Below, piece after piece: positions 7,902 through 16,931 of a DNA stretch of 52,687 bases. How positions within the stretch are numbered: the first letter of the stretch is position 1; each line of letters starts with the position of its first letter. A program made the position numbers and the translations under genes. The DNA is from Thermodesulfobacteriota bacterium (lineage in GTDB: Bacteria; Desulfobacterota; WTBG01; CAIYCZ01; CAIRTM01): positions 1 to 52,687 of the forward strand of contig JANQFE010000124.1 of assembly GCA_028278025.1 (NCBI GenBank), in the 5' to 3' direction. The notes below the pieces were generated by a model. It was not told the DNA's origin and did not search any database. It saw only the letters and a program-made list of their open reading frames with translations.

Positions 7902-8531
7902 CTACCATGTTGACAATGCGGAACGCTTCCACGTGTTTGCGGCAGTACATACATAAATATAGTTTTCATCAACCCTTATTTGTCCGGGCGTTCCTGTATC
8001 CGACGCACTCGCCGGAGGTGCTGCGTTCAAATCCAAATCGCCATCAACACTAACACCACCATCAAACGATGCATCACCCTCAACGGCAAAATCTTTTGTA
8101 ACTGTAAAATGATCTTGCCATAATGTCGGCAGCGTCGATGTACCGCCTGCTCGTGAAAAGGTTATCTGCCCGGTTGTTTCGTTCATTTGCATTTGGCACA
8201 GTACACTCATCGCATTATTCGACCAGTATAGCATCGGTGATGTTCCGACATCGGCATGCAGATATAGATGGTTTGCTATTGCTCCAACGGCGGCGGCAAG
8301 TCCTCCACCTGTTGGAGTTAATCTCGGCAGTTTTATAAGTCCGCCTAAAAGAATTGTTGGAACAACAGTCCAATATACATGATGAGGTATACCTTCGTCG
8401 GTCATTCCGCCCCACTTAGTTAGTCCGTCTAACTTTTCCGCTGACAGACCATGCTCGCCCAAATCAACATCGCCAGTTGCCCCGGCATAGGGTACAAAAT
8501 TATAATTTCGATTTAATCCCGGTACTATCAT
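7902..8531 (-). CDS. Tail-fibre-like structural protein
   Basis: A 209-residue protein. The C-terminal third resembles phage fibre tips: a repetitive DFAVEGDASFDGGVSVDG stretch, a low-complexity APPASASDTGTPG linker, and a final IRVDENYIYVCTAANTWKR strand motif. That last motif is common at the ends of phage fibre and virion-decoration proteins. The N-terminal VPYAGATGDVDLGEHGL segment is also a recurrent phage fibre motif. Gene position in the tail/lysis block agrees. The host receptor cannot be inferred. Confidence 0.7.
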   Translation of the reverse strand: MIVPGLNRNYNFVPYAGATGDVDLGEHGLSAEKLDGLTKWGGMTDEGIPHHVYWTVVPTILLGGLIKLPRLTPTGGGLAAAVGAIANHLYLHADVGTSPMLYWSNNAMSVLCQMQMNETTGQITFSRAGGTSTLPTLWQDHFTVTKDFAVEGDASFDGGVSVDGDLDLNAAPPASASDTGTPGQIRVDENYIYVCTAANTWKRSALSTW

Positions 8532-8544
8532 AAATCAAACCTTT

Positions 8545-8721
8545 TTATACATTATTCCATTGGTCAACGGCATCGTCTACCGATTGTCGGGCCGCTGCAA
8601 TTTCCGCATCGGTTATCGTTTCCCCTGCCCGTACCCGGCGGGCAAGCTCGGCATATTTCGCAGCAACTCCGACACCTTCACAAATCAGTCCTAAAATTAA
8701 ATTTACGCTTGCAGGGTCCAT
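8545..8721 (-). CDS. Small phage protein, unknown
   Basis: A 58-residue helical protein starting at the ATG 8721, chosen because AAAGGAAAATAAC precedes it. An upstream in-frame ATG at 8739 would overlap the previous gene. The C-terminal part (AGETITDAEIAAARQSVDDAVDQWNN) looks like a helical hairpin. It sits within the lysis cassette. No function assigned. Confidence 0.6.
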   Translation of the reverse strand: MDPASVNLILGLICEGVGVAAKYAELARRVRAGETITDAEIAAARQSVDDAVDQWNNV

Positions 8722-8722
8722 G

Positions 8723-9280
8723 TTATTTTCCTTTCTCATAAACGGTTAGCTCTTTCATGATCGATTGTACCCGGCCCCAATTGTCGGGCGAGACCGGCTT
8801 GCCCTCGATGATATCCGCATACCATTTATCAAGGATGTCCCGGCCCTCATGGATTAAGATTGTAATTTTCTCAACCTCAGCTTCGTCAAAAACGCCCTGG
8901 GCTTTAATCTCGGTCAAGCCCCGCACAATCGCCGCAAACGCCTCTTGCGCTGCAACGCATTCGGCCCTCGGATCGAAATGTATGGTTTCCAGGGTCGCGC
9001 ACCCAGGACCAACCAGGATAATAAATATCATCAGGCTCATTACACCATCATAATATCGCCGTCCTTTTTTCCTGGGCGGACCTTCAATGCCTTTTGTGTT
9101 GATCCCCTGGGTCAAGTCCAGGCCGAAAAGTTTTGCCAGGACCTTAAGGACAACCCCGACCTTTTCAAGAGCATAATTGTCCTTTGGGGTCGGAGTTAAA
9201 TTAACGATCATCAAGGTCAAAGAATAGGCCGCGCCAATTACCGCAAAAATTTCAACGTAATTTTCCATAATCCAATCCAT
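8723..9280 (-). CDS. Two-part lysis-cassette protein (holin-like plus lipoprotein-like segment)
   Basis: A 185-residue protein. Residues 9-28 (VEIFAVIGAAYSLTLMIVNL) form one membrane helix with a short N-terminus, holin-like. A second hydrophobic segment at about 82-94 ends in VGPGC, like a lipobox (MSLMIFIILVGPGC starting at Met81), and is followed by a soluble helical region. This looks like a small membrane protein fused to an outer-spanin-like lipoprotein. I see no convincing ribosome site for a separate start at Met81. It lies beside the DUF5675-like lysis gene. The roles are inferred from layout. Confidence 0.55.
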   Translation of the reverse strand: MDWIMENYVEIFAVIGAAYSLTLMIVNLTPTPKDNYALEKVGVVLKVLAKLFGLDLTQGINTKGIEGPPRKKGRRYYDGVMSLMIFIILVGPGCATLETIHFDPRAECVAAQEAFAAIVRGLTEIKAQGVFDEAEVEKITILIHEGRDILDKWYADIIEGKPVSPDNWGRVQSIMKELTVYEKGK

Positions 9281-9293
9281 TTTTCTCGCCTCC

Positions 9294-9701
9294 TTAATAA
9301 TGTTCGTAAATTGTCAAATGTAAAACATCATGCCCTTTAATCGCTTGCATGAACCGCTTAAAAGTTTTGCCGGAGTTGAGGACGGCCCGGCTGCCATATA
9401 GCTTTCCAAAATGCTCGGCAAGCAAAACGCAACCCTTTGTTTGGCGCAACTCGTTTCCGCGATGGAATAAAACATGCGTCCGATCCGGAACGTTTATGAT
9501 CTCAAAGGTTTCGCCAAAGGTCGGACTATTGACCCGGATGCAACGATACTGTTGGACCGGTATGGATGATATGTTGCTTTTGTTCTCCTGGTCGGACGGT
9601 TCCAACGTTACGCAAAAAACTTGTTTGTTGATTTTTAAAACGCCAAACGTTCCATGAAACTCGTTTTCCTCTAAACGGATCAACTCGATTACCGGGATCA
9701 T
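9294..9701 (-). CDS. DUF5675-like protein, probable cell-wall lysis role
   Basis: A 135-residue protein matching the DUF5675 pattern: an N-terminal strand pair with a TLEP motif (VFCVTLEPSD), then HVLFHRGNELRQTKGCVLLA. The HxGN...GC motif has His and Cys placed as in an L,D-transpeptidase-type active site. This family occurs in phage lysis modules and mobile elements. No other clear endolysin is present in the prophage, so this is the best lysis-enzyme candidate. Start at the ATG 9701, immediately downstream of the small membrane protein gene. Confidence 0.72.
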   Translation of the reverse strand: MIPVIELIRLEENEFHGTFGVLKINKQVFCVTLEPSDQENKSNISSIPVQQYRCIRVNSPTFGETFEIINVPDRTHVLFHRGNELRQTKGCVLLAEHFGKLYGSRAVLNSGKTFKRFMQAIKGHDVLHLTIYEHY

Positions 9702-9702
9702 T

Positions 9703-9987
9703 TTATTTCCCTTTCAGTTGAAATATTATGCCCGCCAAAAGCGCGGCCATGAAAAATCCACAAACAAAAGTGACGGCAACCTTTCGGAATACTCCCGCCG
9801 TATCGTCCAACATATCTAACAACCGATCTATCCGTTGATGTTGGTTGTAATGTTTTTTCTCTCCAATCCAAAAAACGGAATGGCAATTGCCGGGCTTTGA
9901 CAACTCACAAACCGGCCTCAAGTTTTCCGTAACCGCTTTGCTAACGGCCTCGACAATCTTTTTTTCTCGTTCTGTTAAATTCTCCAC
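9703..9987 (-). CDS. Small membrane protein, possible holin-type
   Basis: A 94-residue protein. The N-terminal half is helical and charged (TEREKKIVEAVSKAVTENL). One membrane helix lies at about residues 69-90 (VAVTFVCGFFMAALLAGIIF), followed by a short basic tail. The size, one late membrane segment and the place next to the DUF5675 gene fit a holin or holin-like protein. That is inference. Confidence 0.62.
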   Translation of the reverse strand: MENLTEREKKIVEAVSKAVTENLRPVCELSKPGNCHSVFWIGEKKHYNQHQRIDRLLDMLDDTAGVFRKVAVTFVCGFFMAALLAGIIFQLKGK

Positions 9988-9996
9988 TCAAGCCCC

Positions 9997-12900
9997 CTAT
10001 GCATTTGGATTGTAAGTTGTAACGCCTGTCTCCGCGTTTGTTGTATGGTATTTGTCTGTATACTTCCAAGAACCCTCGCCGCCCGGCGTTACCGGCGGTG
10101 TATATGTTCCGCGCCCGGACTCGTCCGGCGGTTCCGGTATATCCTCGTTCCATGCCTTGAAAGATGTTATATGGCGGTCTGTATTATCCGCACTTAGCAA
10201 CGCACTTAAATATGGAAAGTTCGACCCCAGGCCAACCAACCCGTTGTCAATAGTGTATGCTTGTGCGTCCGAAAAAATTTGATTCCCGTTTAAATACGCG
10301 GCTATCCTATCGCCCCGAAACCGTATTTCCATTATGTTCTCGCCATCGATTACGCCCCAATTTAAACCCGTAGTCGGTTCGCCCCATCCGACCTCGGCGG
10401 AAGCGCGCAAACTGCAAAAGTGTATATGCCCATTGTTTATCCATTGGAACTCGTCCCAATTCACCTCAAATTGCTTATCGTTTTCTATCGCTTCGGGAAA
10501 TATGGGCCAATTGAGAACCGAACCATCATTTGATCTTATTATTGCGGCCATAAAGTCGTATGCCGGTGTCGTATGACCGTCAATTGAGGCGGATGTCGAA
10601 CCCGAACCGCCGGTTAATGTCGGCGGATTGCTTGGTATAGAACACGAACATTGTGCGCTTTGGCTCCCTACTGAAAGGCTAGGAACCTTTGCCATTTCTA
10701 TTTGAACCCGGTTGCCCTTGCTTCGCAGTTTATCCGGCACTCGTCCGACCGCTGCAATTTTTCCATACGCACACCAACCGCTAAAATCTCGTACAGTATT
10801 AAATTGTATTTTTATATTGAAATCTGCGCCCGACAAAATTGCTTTATATAAACAAATCGTCAAACCATACCAAGTACCGCCGCCCCTTGATCTTGCCGTA
10901 CGGTTTACGTCCGGCGTTGACGATTCGTTATAAACCATACTAGCAACCGTTGCGCCCGAACGGCTACAACTCGACTTCCCATAAGCATGTGCATAGGAAA
11001 AACTTTGATAAGAGTCGCTACCGTTTTCGTATGCCTTGCCGTTTCGTATTGCGAACTTGTTTGTATTCGTCCAATAATCGCCAATACCATCGCTATCCGC
11101 CCGGTCGAACATATCAACGATAAAATCAACGGTCGGCGTTACGGCCTGGGTTGACTCCTGGCCGGACGGAGTTGTTAGCCGCGCCGGTAACGTTCCAACC
11201 CTGGCCTTTAAATCCCCAATCTCTTTTTGCTGTCGATTGAATGCGCGGCCAACCGCCCGAAAGTCCGACATGCCAGGGATGTCTAACATTGCCCTAACAT
11301 CAAGGTCCATGTACCCGGTTTCAATTGTTGTTGTTCCCTGGCGGAAATCCCAATGCCGAGATGTTACAACCGTATTAACCGGCTCTCTCTGCCATGCACT
11401 TTCAATCTCCGTAATGATCGATCCGATACCGGAAAGGAAACAAACCTTTTTTACTTCGATACTAACCGCCGCCCGATAATCCGAGTACCAAGCTTTCGCC
11501 AACGCTGCAATTGCTTCTAACTTGTCGGTATCGTCCCGGACCGTTACGGTATCCGTTGCCCGGACCAACTCCCCCTCGTTGACTCCCGTTACGGTTCCGG
11601 GAACTATTTGCCATAACTCCGCATCATGAACATCAACAACCAGGGTCCTTTCAATTTCCGTTTCGCTGCCAACCAGGACAACAACCTGGTTTCTTGTATC
11701 CGTTTCCATTGCAACGGTTGCCATCAATGTTTTGTAATCGTAAACCGGCTCGGTCCCGGTATTTCCGCTATCGAAATGAAAATGGTTTAATCCGAACAAA
11801 TGGTTAATCTTTGACTTGATGGCAAACCCCTTGTCGGAGTCCAGGGTACGAACATGAGCCCCCGGCCTTTTAATCGCGGGCAACTTATCAACCAGGTAAT
11901 AAGCCTCTCCGTCCTTAATGAATACCATTGTTTCCTCATACTCCGCGATCAAGCTGCCTTGTTTCTCAATTGGTATCCATCGCATAAGCGGGCGGGGATA
12001 ACTCCAGTTACTCGCGCTATTCTCCGGATCGAGAATAGGGATTTTTGTCCCTTCCCCATCGCCCAAATCAACCTTGTAATCCCAATCCTTCGGGATGCAA
12101 AAACGTTGGTATATTGCCTCGTATTTTTCGGATGCCCTGGCCTTGTCGTTTTCTTCCGCCGTCCCGGTCAACTCTTTATATTCCGTTTCATCCTCATCGG
12201 ACCAATCCGGTTCCAGGTTCCCGTCCTCGATGGAAACGGTAAAGCAAACCTTTGTCCGCGCCCCCTGGACAATAATGCGGTCGTACAAAGTTGATTGAGA
12301 TATATGCGTTGTATTTCCCAGGACATCGATTGCATCCCCCAGGTCAAGGGATTGTTGATTGTTGTTACCGGGAAAAGTAATGGACCCGGCTGTTACCGGA
12401 TAATTAAAGACCGAAAAAATTTCTAAAGAGATATTGCCCCCGCCATCGGTATTAAGAAACCAACCGATCCCGCGCCGCCGGTCAACCAATTTATCAATTG
12501 CTTGTTTGATGGTTAACCCTTCAAAATAATACGATCCGTATAATTGCTCCAGGATTTCATATTGCCCGGTAATCTGAATCGGCAAACCGACATAACTGGC
12601 AAGTAAATATTCAATGATTTGTACGTTGTTCCATTTCTCTCGGTCCCGACTAAATAAATATGATCCGCCATCATCATCAAATGCCGTTGATCGGTTCCCC
12701 TGCAACTTTCCGCCGAACCATTCCGGTTCGTTAAATACCGGGCTCCAATCAATTTGCCCCTCGTCCGTATATGCGCCAACAATTGCGACCCGATCCAACA
12801 AATGCTCCAGGCCGTAAGTGGTTATTGTTTGATCGCCCTGGGGGTCCGCTATTGCCCCTTGCATCTCAAAGGAATCATCGGTAATAATCCCAACCCACAA

Positions 12901-13188
12901 CGGTACTGAACCATCGGAATAAATACCCATGATCCGGACATAACTATTTGTAATGCTCAACGGATCGTATTGCCGGAAAATCGTTTGGTCCTCGCGCTTG
13001 ATCTCTCCGTAACGATACAGTAATTTTGCGCTCGGCATGTTGGGCGAAACGGTAATGGTCGCGCTAATCGCCTCAAGATAAGAAACGGTCCGCCAATTGC
13101 TCCCCCAATTGTCTTTTATTTGGACAAAGGTATTGGTCCAATTTGTTACCGTATCAAGCTCTTGCCCTGTAATGGATATTTGCGCCAT
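9997..13188 (-). CDS. Large tail hub / tail-tip protein
   Basis: A 1063-residue protein, the largest in the prophage. The first 330 residues carry beta-rich segments and a central part around residues 150-280 reading like a tail-hub or tail-associated lysin scaffold (YGLEHLLDRVAIVGAY, then GLTIKQAIDKLVDRRRGIGWFLN). Residues from about 480 to 640 resemble the tip-attachment portion. From about 690 a lectin-like beta-sandwich begins (VDFIVDMFDRADSDGIGDYW, with later GWCAYGKIAAVGR and FRGDRIAAYLNGN). The C-terminus is low complexity and Pro/Gly-rich. The large size and location after the fibre genes suggest the hub that carries host-binding domains. Confidence 0.7.
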   Translation of the reverse strand: MAQISITGQELDTVTNWTNTFVQIKDNWGSNWRTVSYLEAISATITVSPNMPSAKLLYRYGEIKREDQTIFRQYDPLSITNSYVRIMGIYSDGSVPLWVGIITDDSFEMQGAIADPQGDQTITTYGLEHLLDRVAIVGAYTDEGQIDWSPVFNEPEWFGGKLQGNRSTAFDDDGGSYLFSRDREKWNNVQIIEYLLASYVGLPIQITGQYEILEQLYGSYYFEGLTIKQAIDKLVDRRRGIGWFLNTDGGGNISLEIFSVFNYPVTAGSITFPGNNNQQSLDLGDAIDVLGNTTHISQSTLYDRIIVQGARTKVCFTVSIEDGNLEPDWSDEDETEYKELTGTAEENDKARASEKYEAIYQRFCIPKDWDYKVDLGDGEGTKIPILDPENSASNWSYPRPLMRWIPIEKQGSLIAEYEETMVFIKDGEAYYLVDKLPAIKRPGAHVRTLDSDKGFAIKSKINHLFGLNHFHFDSGNTGTEPVYDYKTLMATVAMETDTRNQVVVLVGSETEIERTLVVDVHDAELWQIVPGTVTGVNEGELVRATDTVTVRDDTDKLEAIAALAKAWYSDYRAAVSIEVKKVCFLSGIGSIITEIESAWQREPVNTVVTSRHWDFRQGTTTIETGYMDLDVRAMLDIPGMSDFRAVGRAFNRQQKEIGDLKARVGTLPARLTTPSGQESTQAVTPTVDFIVDMFDRADSDGIGDYWTNTNKFAIRNGKAYENGSDSYQSFSYAHAYGKSSCSRSGATVASMVYNESSTPDVNRTARSRGGGTWYGLTICLYKAILSGADFNIKIQFNTVRDFSGWCAYGKIAAVGRVPDKLRSKGNRVQIEMAKVPSLSVGSQSAQCSCSIPSNPPTLTGGSGSTSASIDGHTTPAYDFMAAIIRSNDGSVLNWPIFPEAIENDKQFEVNWDEFQWINNGHIHFCSLRASAEVGWGEPTTGLNWGVIDGENIMEIRFRGDRIAAYLNGNQIFSDAQAYTIDNGLVGLGSNFPYLSALLSADNTDRHITSFKAWNEDIPEPPDESGRGTYTPPVTPGGEGSWKYTDKYHTTNAETGVTTYNPNA

Positions 13189-14390
13189 TAGTGAAAAATC
13201 CCCCCTTGCGGTTCGTCCGGCCCCAACAACGTTGCCGATACCGAAAGGATATTTGTATTTGTTGAATCGACCAGGCCGGAACTCCGCCGGACCCGGACAA
13301 TAACCTTGATCGTTGCGCCCTCGGTAAACGCCGAACTAAGATATTCCAACCGGCCCAGGCCATCGCATTTAACCAGGCTTGAAACAATCGGCGTATCGGT
13401 TTCCGGGTCCGGGTCGCTGCCGTCACTTGTCAAATAAATTAACCATTGGTCGGCTTGATCGTCCGCGTCCGCAAAGTAATCATAAACAGAATTAACTAGA
13501 ACCTTGCCGCCCTCGGTCGCGGTCAATGTTGATACGGGCGAACTCGGCGGGTCAAGCTCCGCGCTGCCGGTCGCATCCGTTGTTACTTCCCAGGCTTTCA
13601 CATTCTGCGAAACCAGATTGTAATTGTTCCGTTTTCTCAATACGAATTTATAAACATGCCCGACATCAAGCGCGGCGGTTGTATGCGGAAAACTCGTAAA
13701 CGTTTCCCAGGGAGTCGAAAAATCAACATCGCCGTCAACGCCCCGGTATAATTCATATTGCGTTAAATCGTTTGCAACCCTGGTTAATCCAAAAGCAAAA
13801 AGAGTAACGCCCAAAGCATAAGAATGTTTACCAGGCGTAACGGTAAAATATGAATCGTACCCTCTAAGAACGAACAACCCCGGCGTATCGATTTCGTAAG
13901 TATCGTATCCGACCAGGGCAAGGCCCGCGCCGCAAACAGCACACTCGTCGAAAGAAACGCCATGCCCACCGATACCATTGGCAACATAAGCCGCATAAAG
14001 ATCGGAGAGCCCCGGAGCCTCCAGGGTAAAGGCGTTTGTTTTTGTATGTGCGCCAACCGCGCATCCGTCAAAAGGTAGGTTGCCCAAACTGGCAAGGCCG
14101 GGACCGTCAAGATTAAATTCGTTAAACCGCCGCCGGAGTCCATACCCCCAAAGGTCAAACGGAGCAACAACCAGGTTGTAACAACCTTGCCCCATTACCA
14201 ACTCAAAGGTATTATAGATCCTCGATCCGCCCGGAGCCTCCGGTACAATTTCATATTGGATCGTTTGAGCATTAAGCGCAGAAGTGTTTAACGCTTTTTT
14301 AGTTAACACAGCCGTTTGCGGCGGATGAAAAAGGAAACCGGTATAGTTAATAGGTTCCTGGTTAAGTTGAGTTTCCCGGTTAAGAATCAT
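13188..14390 (-). CDS. Tail-associated protein with beta repeats
   Basis: A 400-residue protein with a recurring beta pattern. Short units run through residues 75-200, built around FDLWGYG, FNEFNLDGPGLASLG, FTLEAPGLSDL, YEIDTPGLFVLRGYD and YFTVTPGKHSYALG. They repeat a TPGL-type turn about every 25-30 residues. A fibronectin-III-like segment follows at about 215-270, then a C-terminal beta domain. The stop overlaps the start of the hub gene by one base and its start overlaps the glycine-rich gene by four, so the three are cotranslated. Probable tail-tip adaptor. Confidence 0.65.
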   Translation of the reverse strand: MILNRETQLNQEPINYTGFLFHPPQTAVLTKKALNTSALNAQTIQYEIVPEAPGGSRIYNTFELVMGQGCYNLVVAPFDLWGYGLRRRFNEFNLDGPGLASLGNLPFDGCAVGAHTKTNAFTLEAPGLSDLYAAYVANGIGGHGVSFDECAVCGAGLALVGYDTYEIDTPGLFVLRGYDSYFTVTPGKHSYALGVTLFAFGLTRVANDLTQYELYRGVDGDVDFSTPWETFTSFPHTTAALDVGHVYKFVLRKRNNYNLVSQNVKAWEVTTDATGSAELDPPSSPVSTLTATEGGKVLVNSVYDYFADADDQADQWLIYLTSDGSDPDPETDTPIVSSLVKCDGLGRLEYLSSAFTEGATIKVIVRVRRSSGLVDSTNTNILSVSATLLGPDEPQGGIFH

Positions 14391-15172
14391 ATTGCATACC
14401 TTATTATTACTACGCCATCGCCGCCATCGCCGCCCGAACCGCCGCCGCCGCCGCCAAGACCATCCGTACCGCTTTGGCCGTAACCGCCGCCGCCCCCGCC
14501 CACGCCGCCGTTAGCATCAGAACCGTTTAAACTTCCGCCGCCCCCTCCCCCGCCGTAAGTAACAGATGATCCAGAGATGGACGATGCAATACCATCGCCG
14601 CCATCGCCCGATTGACCAGGACCACTCCCGGCGTTGTCTCCTGTTTCGCCCGCGCCGCCCCCGCCCCCGCCGTTATGTTGTGATGCGCCATAACCTTGTC
14701 CGCCGCCACAACCTTGTCCGCCGACACCGGAACCGCCGCCATAACCGGAACCGCCGCCCGAACCGCCGCCGCCACAACCGCCCGATTGACCTGAACCAAA
14801 ATCTCCACCCGCGCCGCCGCCCGATGCGGTAAGCCCTAGCGCGGAAGAATCGCCGCCATTAGTCGGGTTTACCGAAGAAGTACCCCCCGTACCCCCCTCG
14901 CCAACCGTTACGGTATAACCCTGGGCCGTTACGGAAGTTGATCCCGACAAAACGCCGCCGCCCCCGCCCCCGCCGTCATATGTCTGATACCCGCCGCCGC
15001 CGCCGCCCGCAACTATCAAATATTCAACTAAACCGCTGCCGGTAACGGTAAACGTTCCGCTACTAGTAAAGGTATGTATCCTATATCCGCCCGACTCGGT
15101 AATCGTTCCGCCGATTGCAGAAAAGCCGCCGCCACCGCCCGCCGCCGCCATCATTGCCCGTTGTCCGATCAT
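14387..15172 (-). CDS. Polyglycine-rich tail adhesin
   Basis: A 261-residue protein with a conventional N-terminal strand region (residues 20-60: GGYRIHTFTSSGTFTVTGSG, then VEYLIVAGGGGGG) followed by about 180 residues of Gly runs (GGGGGG, GGGSGYGGGSG) broken by short polar loops, and ending DGVVIIRYAI. The start and end motifs match the glycine-rich domain of phage fibres. Polyglycine-helix sandwiches of this kind form the receptor-binding tip in Salmonella phage S16 gp38. By analogy this is a host-specificity determinant. The DNA is correspondingly rich in GCC triplets on the written strand, so replication slippage could vary it. Confidence 0.8.
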   Translation of the reverse strand: MIGQRAMMAAAGGGGGFSAIGGTITESGGYRIHTFTSSGTFTVTGSGLVEYLIVAGGGGGGYQTYDGGGGGGGVLSGSTSVTAQGYTVTVGEGGTGGTSSVNPTNGGDSSALGLTASGGGAGGDFGSGQSGGCGGGGSGGGSGYGGGSGVGGQGCGGGQGYGASQHNGGGGGGAGETGDNAGSGPGQSGDGGDGIASSISGSSVTYGGGGGGGSLNGSDANGGVGGGGGGYGQSGTDGLGGGGGGSGGDGGDGVVIIRYAI

Positions 15173-15837
15173 GAGAAATCCTCCCCCGCAAGCATCCCGT
15201 ACCAGGTTGTCCCGGCATCGGTCGTTATAAAGGTTAGGATGTCAACCGCATTTGCATCGGTTGAAAGGGTCGGGGCCGTTCCGCCCGCCCACTTGACCGA
15301 TGCGGGCCAGGTAACGGTCCGGCCCCCGGTTGCATCCTGTTTAAGTATTAACGTAAAACTCCCGGCCTTGCCACTGGCCGGCGGGTTGCTGATCGTGAGC
15401 GTGGAAACATTTTCATCCAGTTCGATCTCAAAAACATTTCCGTTTTCAAGGTCAAGCGTCAGCGTCCCGATGGAACTTTCCGGCGCGGTTCTGGTTTCGC
15501 AGTAGTCTTTTAATTCATGATCGCTCAGAACTTGACCGCCTCCGTCCGTCTGTGCCAAATCGTTCAGAACTTCCGCGCTCATCGTCAGAACAACATCTGT
15601 CCCATTAGACCAGCCGTTTTCCGTTGCCTCGCAAGAAAAATTATCTCCGGTTCGGCCTGTAACTTTCACAACTTCATTGTTGGAATCTGTGCCAAGGCGA
15701 ACAAAGAAATATTCGCCAGCTGACAGAGCAGGGAAAATCTCGCCATAAGAATTCGCAACGATGAAAGCCGTTGCACCGACATTGATTCCGCCGTTCAAGA
15801 CGGATGCCGCATTGTTTGTGAATTTCATTTTGCTCAT
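15169..15837 (-). CDS. Tail-fibre / baseplate-associated protein
   Basis: A 222-residue beta-rich protein. The N-terminus (KFTNNAASVLNGGINVGATAF) is a recurrent phage motif preceding a PALSAGEYFFVRL strand pair. The C-terminal 80 residues match the fibre motif LTISNPPASGKAGSFTLILKQDATGGRTVTW in pieces (VSTLTISNPP, GSFTLILKQD, TWPASVKWAGG). These are well known in phage fibres near the tip. It is coupled to the glycine-rich adhesin by a four-base overlap. Confidence 0.75.
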   Translation of the reverse strand: MSKMKFTNNAASVLNGGINVGATAFIVANSYGEIFPALSAGEYFFVRLGTDSNNEVVKVTGRTGDNFSCEATENGWSNGTDVVLTMSAEVLNDLAQTDGGGQVLSDHELKDYCETRTAPESSIGTLTLDLENGNVFEIELDENVSTLTISNPPASGKAGSFTLILKQDATGGRTVTWPASVKWAGGTAPTLSTDANAVDILTFITTDAGTTWYGMLAGEDFS

Positions 15838-15852
15838 AATTTCCGCTCCTTA

Positions 15853-16881
15853 TTATGTCGCGTCAAATGACCATGCAATTGACTGTAGTACGGATCCCTC
15901 GCTGACCGCTCCGACAATCACCGCACGTTCCATCCAGACTCCATAAAGCGCACCTGCCGCCATATCACCAATTTCAAGGCCATTGTCTTTAGTGATTGCC
16001 GTTGACCATGTGAGTCCTGATGGCTGAATTGATTCATTTGCAACGTTTGTGATCTGATCTCCAACCGGAGCCTCAACCGCCAACCTCAAGCCAGGAACGG
16101 CATTGACTCGATCTGTTACCGCGCCAGCCTGTGCGGAAGTACCAAGAATCCCGCGCCCAGCGGCCGGAACGGTGAGCGTTGTTGCTATGCGGCTGGAGTA
16201 ATAAACAATTTCTTTTAAGCTGCCGCCGCTGTCCTCAATTCGACAGAATCCGGAATTCGGCCAATCGTTAAAATTGCCGACTGCTAATCCGATTGAACCC
16301 GCACCACTGGCAGCCAGATGATCCGCGCCGGACACTTGTTGCGTTCCCAGCGTTTTCAGATAGACCTTGACATTCTTCACCTCGCTTGAGGATTCGTTTT
16401 TGAGCATCAAGGCTCTATATTCAATATCCCCCGCAGCCGCTTCCGCAGTTTTTACATTGTCAAAGCCGATGACATTGTTGAATTTCAACGAAAGCGTAAC
16501 TGTGGCCGTTCCAGCCAAACTATCTGCACTTGTTCGCGTGACTCGGATGAATTGACCTGGCACACCGTTGCCCTCAAGAATTTTCGTTTCGCCGTTGGCG
16601 ATGCTGACCGCTGCGCCTTGCGATCCGCCGGGCGGGGTCCAGGCCAAAGTGTCCGCAGTTATTGCCTCAATAGACCCATCGCCCTCGGCATGTGCGCCGC
16701 TTATGAAATCAACCGTTATATTGCTGATTGGATTTGATATAAAATTTGTGAAAAATTCTTCAAGAGTACTCGACCTATAATTCCCCAGGCTGGCGTCCGG
16801 GTCGATTTGGGCTCCGCCGTCAGATGCTGCGCCTGTCAGATAGAGTCTCAGGCTATCCGCCCTTGTTTTTTCATCTGGCAT
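15853..16881 (-). CDS. Baseplate/fibre structural protein, unknown
   Basis: A 342-residue beta-rich protein. I chose the ATG at 16881 because GGAGG stands eight bases upstream; an ATG at 16896 overlaps that site. The N-terminal 60 residues (SLRLYLTGAASDGGAQIDPDAS) read like a capsid- or tail-decoration motif. The middle has a LTVPAAGRGILGT segment typical of beta-helical or beta-sandwich fibre proteins. No enzyme motif is seen. Probably attaches fibres to the tail tip. Confidence 0.65.
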   Translation of the reverse strand: MPDEKTRADSLRLYLTGAASDGGAQIDPDASLGNYRSSTLEEFFTNFISNPISNITVDFISGAHAEGDGSIEAITADTLAWTPPGGSQGAAVSIANGETKILEGNGVPGQFIRVTRTSADSLAGTATVTLSLKFNNVIGFDNVKTAEAAAGDIEYRALMLKNESSSEVKNVKVYLKTLGTQQVSGADHLAASGAGSIGLAVGNFNDWPNSGFCRIEDSGGSLKEIVYYSSRIATTLTVPAAGRGILGTSAQAGAVTDRVNAVPGLRLAVEAPVGDQITNVANESIQPSGLTWSTAITKDNGLEIGDMAAGALYGVWMERAVIVGAVSEGSVLQSIAWSFDAT

Positions 16882-16931
16882 TTTATTTTCCTCCAATGGT
16901 TACAAATTAGGAAACTATTATTTAAATTTTT

